Source of the DNA: WLMZ01 sp037139095
GTDB taxonomy: Bacteria > Actinomycetota > Acidimicrobiia > Acidimicrobiales > Ilumatobacteraceae
Assembly (NCBI GenBank): GCA_037139095.1
Contig: JBAXHD010000008.1
Location: 20,696-84,695, forward strand
DNA length: 64,000 nt
Direction: 5' to 3'
A model generated the notes under the pieces. That model worked only from the letters and a program-made list of their open reading frames with translations, had not been told where the DNA came from and did no database searches. The position numbers and the translations under genes were made by a program. Positions 59,939 through 64,000 of this stretch are shown here, in pieces. Position 1 is the stretch's first letter, and every line of letters begins with the position of its first letter.

Positions 59939-59944
59939 GCTCGG

Positions 59945-60979
59945 GTGAATGTTGATCGGGTGCTACTCGCCGAGCCACGTGGTTTTTGCGCTGGAGTCGA
60001 GATGGCCATTAAGGCATTGGCATTCATGGTGCGCAGCTTCCCCGCGCCGGTGTACTGCTACCACGAGATCGTGCACAACAAGCTCATCGTCGAGCAGTTC
60101 GAAGCCCAAGGTGTGGTGTTCGTAGACGACATTGCCGAGGTTCCGTTCGGCCGTCCGATCATGCTGTCGGCCCACGGCTCGGCGCCCGATGTTGTCGAGG
60201 CCGCTCGCGAACGAGGCAGTTATGTGGTCGACTCGGTGTGCCCGCTCGTGACCAAGGTGCACCACGAGGTCAAAGTGCGCGCCGGCAAGGGCTACCGAAT
60301 TGTGTACGTGGGCCATCAGGGCCATGAAGAAGCGGTGGGCACGATGGCAGTGGCGCCCGACGCAATAAGCCGTGTTGAGTCCGTCGACGAAGTACTTGCG
60401 CTCCCCCAGTTCGATCAACCCGTTGCGTTGCTCGCTCAGACAACCCTGTCGCATCGAGATTGGGAGGGCGTCGCCGTTGCGGTTCGCGAGCGGTACCCCG
60501 ATGTGTGGTCGCCTGGCCGTAGCGATCTGTGTTTTGCCACCACCAACCGCCAGTCGGCGCTGATGAATATTGCGCCTCGCGTGAACGCACTCATCGTCAT
60601 TGGTTCGGCGAACTCATCGAACACCCGGGCGCTCGAGAAGCTCGCCATCGAAGCCGGTTGTCCCCGAGTGTTTCGCATTAACCATGTCGAAGAATTGCCC
60701 AACGATCTCACCGGCGTGGTGGGGGTCACCGCAGGCGCATCGGCTCCCGAAGATCTCGTGCAGGCGGTTGTCGCTCACCTCGCCCCACGTAACGGAGTCG
60801 AAACAGTAAGAGCCACCGAAGAGAACGAATACTTTCCGCCGCCTCGCAATATCCGCGACCTGCAAGCCGCGATCAGTCGTGCCTCGGCTGTCTTGCTCGG
60901 GGCATCGTCTGATGCTGCTGCCATCGACGACCGTGCCGTACCCGCCAGCGAAGTCCTCGCAGCGCTCAGCGCTTGGTGA
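59945..60979 (+). CDS. ispH: 4-hydroxy-3-methylbut-2-enyl diphosphate reductase
   Basis: 344 residues. The three cluster cysteines are Cys15 (PRGFCAGVEMAIKAL), the one in DSVCPLVTKVHHE, and the one in DLCFATTNRQSA; the active-site region HEIVHNK and SSNTRALEK are present. Last step of the MEP isoprenoid pathway, making IPP and DMAPP. GTG start with a leaderless promoter. Length slightly over average. Confidence 0.96.
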   Translation: MNVDRVLLAEPRGFCAGVEMAIKALAFMVRSFPAPVYCYHEIVHNKLIVEQFEAQGVVFVDDIAEVPFGRPIMLSAHGSAPDVVEAARERGSYVVDSVCPLVTKVHHEVKVRAGKGYRIVYVGHQGHEEAVGTMAVAPDAISRVESVDEVLALPQFDQPVALLAQTTLSHRDWEGVAVAVRERYPDVWSPGRSDLCFATTNRQSALMNIAPRVNALIVIGSANSSNTRALEKLAIEAGCPRVFRINHVEELPNDLTGVVGVTAGASAPEDLVQAVVAHLAPRNGVETVRATEENEYFPPPRNIRDLQAAISRASAVLLGASSDAAAIDDRAVPASEVLAALSAW

Positions 60980-61020
60980 CATTCGTTCTCAGCGCCCGCA
61001 GCCTGCGAAGCTGACAAACG

Positions 61021-61428
61021 ATGATGACTCCAACTGTCGCAACCATTCGCCTTACGTTGCATGTGCTTGCCGCCGCGATGTGGGTTGGTGGCCAGTTCAC
61101 ACTTGCAGGTCTGTTGCCCGTGTTGCGCAAGCACGAGGGCGCTGCCAAGCAGGCTGCTCAAGCGTTCAATCGTTTGGCGTGGCCAGCATTCGCTGTGCTG
61201 GTGCTCACTGGCATGTGGAACCTTGCTGCCATCGACATCACTGCGGCGTCGAACAGCTACCAGATCACCGTGTTCTTCAAGATCGCTGTTGCCGTTGCTG
61301 CGGGTGTGGCCACCGCCGCGCACATTGCTGCCCGCACCAAGCTGATGCTTGCGTTGGGCGGCGCACTTGGCGCCGTGTTCTCAGTGGCTGCGGTGTTTCT
61401 CGGCGTGCTGCTGCACACCGGCAAGTAA
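61021..61428 (+). CDS. CopD/DUF2269-like small membrane protein
   Basis: 135 residues with four hydrophobic helices: TIRLTLHVLAAAMWVGGQFTLAGLL, NRLAWPAFAVLVLTGMWNL, VFFKIAVAVAAGVATAAHI and LGGALGAVFSVAAVFLGVLLH. The LHVLAAAMWVGG start matches the CopD type, where a His and Trp recur. Function unknown. An adjacent ATG at 61024 is the alternative start. Confidence 0.72.
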   Translation: MMTPTVATIRLTLHVLAAAMWVGGQFTLAGLLPVLRKHEGAAKQAAQAFNRLAWPAFAVLVLTGMWNLAAIDITAASNSYQITVFFKIAVAVAAGVATAAHIAARTKLMLALGGALGAVFSVAAVFLGVLLHTGK

Positions 61429-61437
61429 CGCTCTGAG

Positions 61438-62064
61438 CTATACGCGCTGGCGAGGCTTCGAGAGCTCGCCATTTTGGCGCGACACCGCAAGCACGTGGCG
61501 ACGACCGTGTTCATCTTGCGTGACCGCGTACTCAACACCCTTGGCCTGCGGCCGGGCGACGTAGAGAGGAACCGACGTAGGAATCGTGATCGTGGTCTCT
61601 TCCTTCTTCTCTGGAAAAGCGATCTGGTAGAGCAGCAGTCCGGCCAACGCCAGTGCGACCAATCCGCCGAGGCCGACCGACTGCTTGAAGAACAACATCA
61701 CGTAACCCACGAACGGAGCCCGTGTCACGACGCGACCCACGATGAGGCGAGGCGTGATGACCCAGCTATCGGCAAGATCGTTGCGATCGGCTTTGGTAGT
61801 GATCTGGTCGCCCTTGATCGAAAGCACGCGCCTGGTGATCATTTGCTGATCGATCGGATTGTGGAAATTGACCACATCGCCCGTGGTCAGATTGTCGCCG
61901 ATGGGCTTCACCACCACGGCGTCGCCGTAGCGATACGCAGGCTCCATCGATGACGACCGAACCGAATACACCCGATAGCCACTTCCCCACGCCCATGAAA
62001 TGGCCGCGACGCAACCCATGAGGGCCAACACCACCAAGACTTTCGCTACCGGACGGACACGCAT
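61438..62064 (-). CDS. signal peptidase I-like protein (S26B/SipW type) with substituted catalytic base
   Basis: 208 residues. An N-terminal membrane helix (VAKVLVVLALMGCVAAISWAWG), the serine motif RSSSMEPAY (Ser39) and YGDAVVVKPIG, GDVVNFHNP, then MITRRVLSI where S26B enzymes have THRV: Arg78 replaces the catalytic His (or Lys of type A). A second helix (GLGGLVALALAGLLLYQIAF) and a charged tail follow. It may be inactive or use another base. ATG 62064 starts the anchor; the longer frame is rejected. Confidence 0.72.
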   Translation of the reverse strand: MRVRPVAKVLVVLALMGCVAAISWAWGSGYRVYSVRSSSMEPAYRYGDAVVVKPIGDNLTTGDVVNFHNPIDQQMITRRVLSIKGDQITTKADRNDLADSWVITPRLIVGRVVTRAPFVGYVMLFFKQSVGLGGLVALALAGLLLYQIAFPEKKEETTITIPTSVPLYVARPQAKGVEYAVTQDEHGRRHVLAVSRQNGELSKPRQRV

Positions 62065-62171
62065 ATGTGCTCGGATCTGGAGACCGCACTCGATTCTCTC
62101 GCCAACCGAACCGCCGTGATTCGGGTCTGTGAAGTGGCGCCAAATGTAACGGTCTTCACAACGAATGACTA

Positions 62172-62195
62172 GGGGCGATTGGCTCAATGAGCCCC
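62172..62195 (-). terminator. weak hairpin downstream of the acyl-CoA dehydrogenase gene
   Basis: GGGGC and GCCCC enclose an inner ATTG/CAAT stem. Only short T stretches follow on the minus strand. Confidence 0.3.
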
Positions 62196-62227
62196 CAGTC
62201 TTGCGCCATGCGAATCAGCACGAACCC

Positions 62228-63433
62228 TTAGCTACGAGGGACTTCGCTCCACGGGCGATCTCGGTCGACGCGCACATCGCCAGGAAGCCCAAGCACACGC
62301 TCGCCGAGGATGTTCTTCATGACCTCGGTGGTGCCACCCTCAATCGAGTTGGCACGGGTACGCAAGAACGCCTTTTGTAGGGTCTCGAATCCCATTGCTT
62401 GGGTTGGCCGCACCATTTCGTACGAGCCATAGAGCATGCCATCGGCGCCCAACAGGTTGACCACCATCGCGTAGATGTCTTTGTTGAGGTCGGCTGATGC
62501 ACTCTTGCCGATAGAACCCTCGGGACCTGGGTCGCCCATCTTGCGCATTTGGTTGGCGCGGATGTTGGTAAGGCGCAAGATCTCGGCACGACTCCAGAGC
62601 TTCATGACCTCGTCGCGCGAAGCAGGGTCCTGACGATCGGCCGGAAGCGCCTGCCATGTTTTGACGAGGTCGCGGATTGTGCCCGAGCCCTTGGATGGAA
62701 TAGCGCCGCCAATAGACACGCGCTCGTTCATCAACGTGGTGAGGGACACGCGCCAACCGTCGCCTGGCTTGCCAAGCATCTCCTTGTCGAGGATGCGAGT
62801 GTCGGTGAAGTACACCTCGTTGAACTCAGCCTCTCCGGTGATCTGACGCAACGGGCGAACCTCGACGGTTGGTGCGTGCATGTCGACGACAAACGCTGTG
62901 AGGCCAGCGTGCTTCACAGCTTCGGTGTCGGTACGAACGACGAGCAGACCCCAACGCGCGAGGTGGCCCAACGTGGTCCACACCTTTTGACCGTTGCAGA
63001 TCCATTCGTCGCCGTCTTTGACGCCACGCGAGGACAATCCGGCAAAGTCAGAACCGGCGCCTGGCTCGCTGAACAGCTGGCACCAGATCTCCTCACCGGT
63101 GAAGAGCGGGCGAAGGTAGCGCGACTTTTGCTCTTCGCTGCCCCATACCGCAACGGTGGGGCCGCACATGCCGTAGCCAATTGGGTTGCGAGCAACTGGG
63201 TGCGGTGCGCCCTCTGCAAACACGCGCTCGTTGACGAGCTTTTGCATCTTGGGGTTGAGGCCCAGGCCACCGTGACCAACAGGGAAGTGAACCCAAGCCA
63301 GACCGGCATCGAACTGGGCGCCAAGGAACGCGACAGGGTCGGTGCTCTTGGGCGGGTACTTGGTGAGCAGCTCGGTGACGAGATCGTTAACACGACTCTC
63401 TTCGGCAGTGAGCACAGATTCGGTAAGGGTCAT
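62228..63433 (-). CDS. acyl-CoA dehydrogenase
   Basis: 401 residues: an N-terminal helical domain, the middle domain WCQLFSEPGAGSDFAGLSSRGVKDGDEWICNGQKVWTT, and the C-terminal part FLRTRANSIEGGTTEVMKNILGERVLGLP. The GSDFAG and EGGTTEV motifs are typical of actinobacterial FadE proteins. It oxidises an acyl-CoA thioester with FAD; chain or sterol specificity is unknown. GGAG lies nine bases before the ATG. No partner dehydrogenase gene is adjacent. Confidence 0.92.
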   Translation of the reverse strand: MTLTESVLTAEESRVNDLVTELLTKYPPKSTDPVAFLGAQFDAGLAWVHFPVGHGGLGLNPKMQKLVNERVFAEGAPHPVARNPIGYGMCGPTVAVWGSEEQKSRYLRPLFTGEEIWCQLFSEPGAGSDFAGLSSRGVKDGDEWICNGQKVWTTLGHLARWGLLVVRTDTEAVKHAGLTAFVVDMHAPTVEVRPLRQITGEAEFNEVYFTDTRILDKEMLGKPGDGWRVSLTTLMNERVSIGGAIPSKGSGTIRDLVKTWQALPADRQDPASRDEVMKLWSRAEILRLTNIRANQMRKMGDPGPEGSIGKSASADLNKDIYAMVVNLLGADGMLYGSYEMVRPTQAMGFETLQKAFLRTRANSIEGGTTEVMKNILGERVLGLPGDVRVDRDRPWSEVPRS

Positions 63434-63562
63434 ATCGCCACAACTCCAAGGTCTCGACAGGCGTTCATTGAACGGCGATGAACCTTACCGACCATTCTGA
63501 AGCACTGACCAACCGAGCGACCCCAGCTTGCCGCAACATCGTCAAACACCGTTGCATGGGCG

Positions 63563-64000
63563 CTAGTTGTAGGGCGACATCACGCGCTGTGCATCACGCG
63601 GATCGAAGGCCGCCCCAGTTGGAAACCAACTCATCAACTCGAGCACCGTGGCGTGCAGCGGCCTGCCGACCGGGCTGCGGCTGCTCGCAAGCTTGAGGTT
63701 GTTCAGAATGCGCAACAGGATGTCGCGCTTGCTGACGGCGCGCAGGTAAGCGTCGCTCCACGCCACGTTGGCGCCTGACAATTGCCCGAACAACTGCTTC
63801 ACACCGTGGCGGTCAAGCAATGTGCCTCCGTTAAACGGATCGGCGTAAGTAGATGAATCAAGGCCATCACGAACGATGAAATGACCTGGCAAACCGACGC
63901 CAACAATCGGCACGCGCACGCGCTTGCCGCACTCGATGGCAAGCACCGACAACGTGATGGGAAGGCCCACGCCACGCGCCATTACGCGAGAGAGCAACGA
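63563..64000 (-). CDS. SirB1/transglutaminase-like protein (partial, N-terminus beyond the window)
   Basis: The last 145 codons of a frame open to the right edge. SLLSRVMARGVGLPITLSVLAIECGKRVRVPIVGVGLPGHFIVR is the SirB1 family core, followed by YADPFNGGTLLDRHGV. The residues that make a transglutaminase triad lie in the missing part, except the GHF histidine, which is seen. Family function is not known with certainty. Confidence 0.8.
   Translation of the reverse strand, partial: SLLSRVMARGVGLPITLSVLAIECGKRVRVPIVGVGLPGHFIVRDGLDSSTYADPFNGGTLLDRHGVKQLFGQLSGANVAWSDAYLRAVSKRDILLRILNNLKLASSRSPVGRPLHATVLELMSWFPTGAAFDPRDAQRVMSPYN

Noticed and set aside
63434..63562. Gap between the acyl-CoA dehydrogenase and SirB1 genes considered for an RNA or small gene
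   Set aside because: 129 bases without a convincing hairpin, RNA fold or coding frame.

Overview
The window is a gene-dense piece of an actinobacterial chromosome with high GC. No gap between genes exceeds about 300 bases, and most same-strand neighbours overlap by ATGA, GTGA or TAATG junctions. Gene order supports Actinomycetota: a PimA-like mannosyltransferase, pdxS-pdxT-yebC, ruvCAB, secDF, apt, rel, hisS, aspS and rarA follow the order I recall for Mycobacterium tuberculosis, with queA-tgt inserted between ruvB and yajC. An F420-type luciferase-like oxidoreductase, paired Actinobacteria-type amidohydrolases, a Nei2-like glycosylase and several small membrane proteins agree. Acidimicrobiia (Ilumatobacter-like) is my best guess at class level; this is inference from gene content, not a placement.

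Layout. 1-2556 (minus): end of a trmI-like tRNA methyltransferase, a TtuA-like tRNA thiolase with a ThiS/MoaD-like sulfur carrier, and three small membrane proteins. 2591-8180 (minus): LON-domain protein, PBP4-type carboxypeptidase, ADP-forming acyl-CoA synthetase, thioesterase and alpha/beta hydrolase. 8241-9957: divergent tetR and nagA sharing a 19-bp gap. 9978-15415 (plus): a hypothetical gene, then transketolase, transaldolase, a LOG protein and a MOSC protein. 15398-21851: glycolate oxidase genes, glcF separated from glcDE by a DNA glycosylase and a large secreted collagen-like/propeller protein on the other strand. 21848-38028 (minus): the housekeeping run from ruvC to DUF948. 38143-40161: a plus-strand lipoprotein hydrolase. 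40179-46846 (minus): peroxiredoxin-yebC-pdxT, pdxS, and PimA-like GT-lemA-htpX-DUF3048. 46928-50745: LLM oxidoreductase, SRAP protein, two amidohydrolases. 50771-55504 (minus): three overlapping prepilin-like genes, one a giant von Willebrand factor A pilin. 55637-64000: methyltransferase, tRNA-Pro, der with a DUF512 radical SAM protein, ispH, a signal-peptidase-like gene, an acyl-CoA dehydrogenase and a SirB1-family fragment.

Functional themes are tRNA modification (trmI, ttuA-like, tgt, queA), translation and stringent response (aspS, hisS, rel), recombination and repair (ruvABC under a LexA-like box, rarA, nei, SRAP), secretion (yajC, secD, secF), PLP synthesis and the pentose phosphate pathway. 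Many monocistronic or first-in-operon genes have a TANNNT box 5-7 nt before the start codon and no Shine-Dalgarno sequence, suggesting widespread leaderless transcription. No mobile element, CRISPR array, rRNA or replication origin was seen. The least ordinary loci are the pilin operon, the secreted propeller protein and the tetR/nagA switch region.
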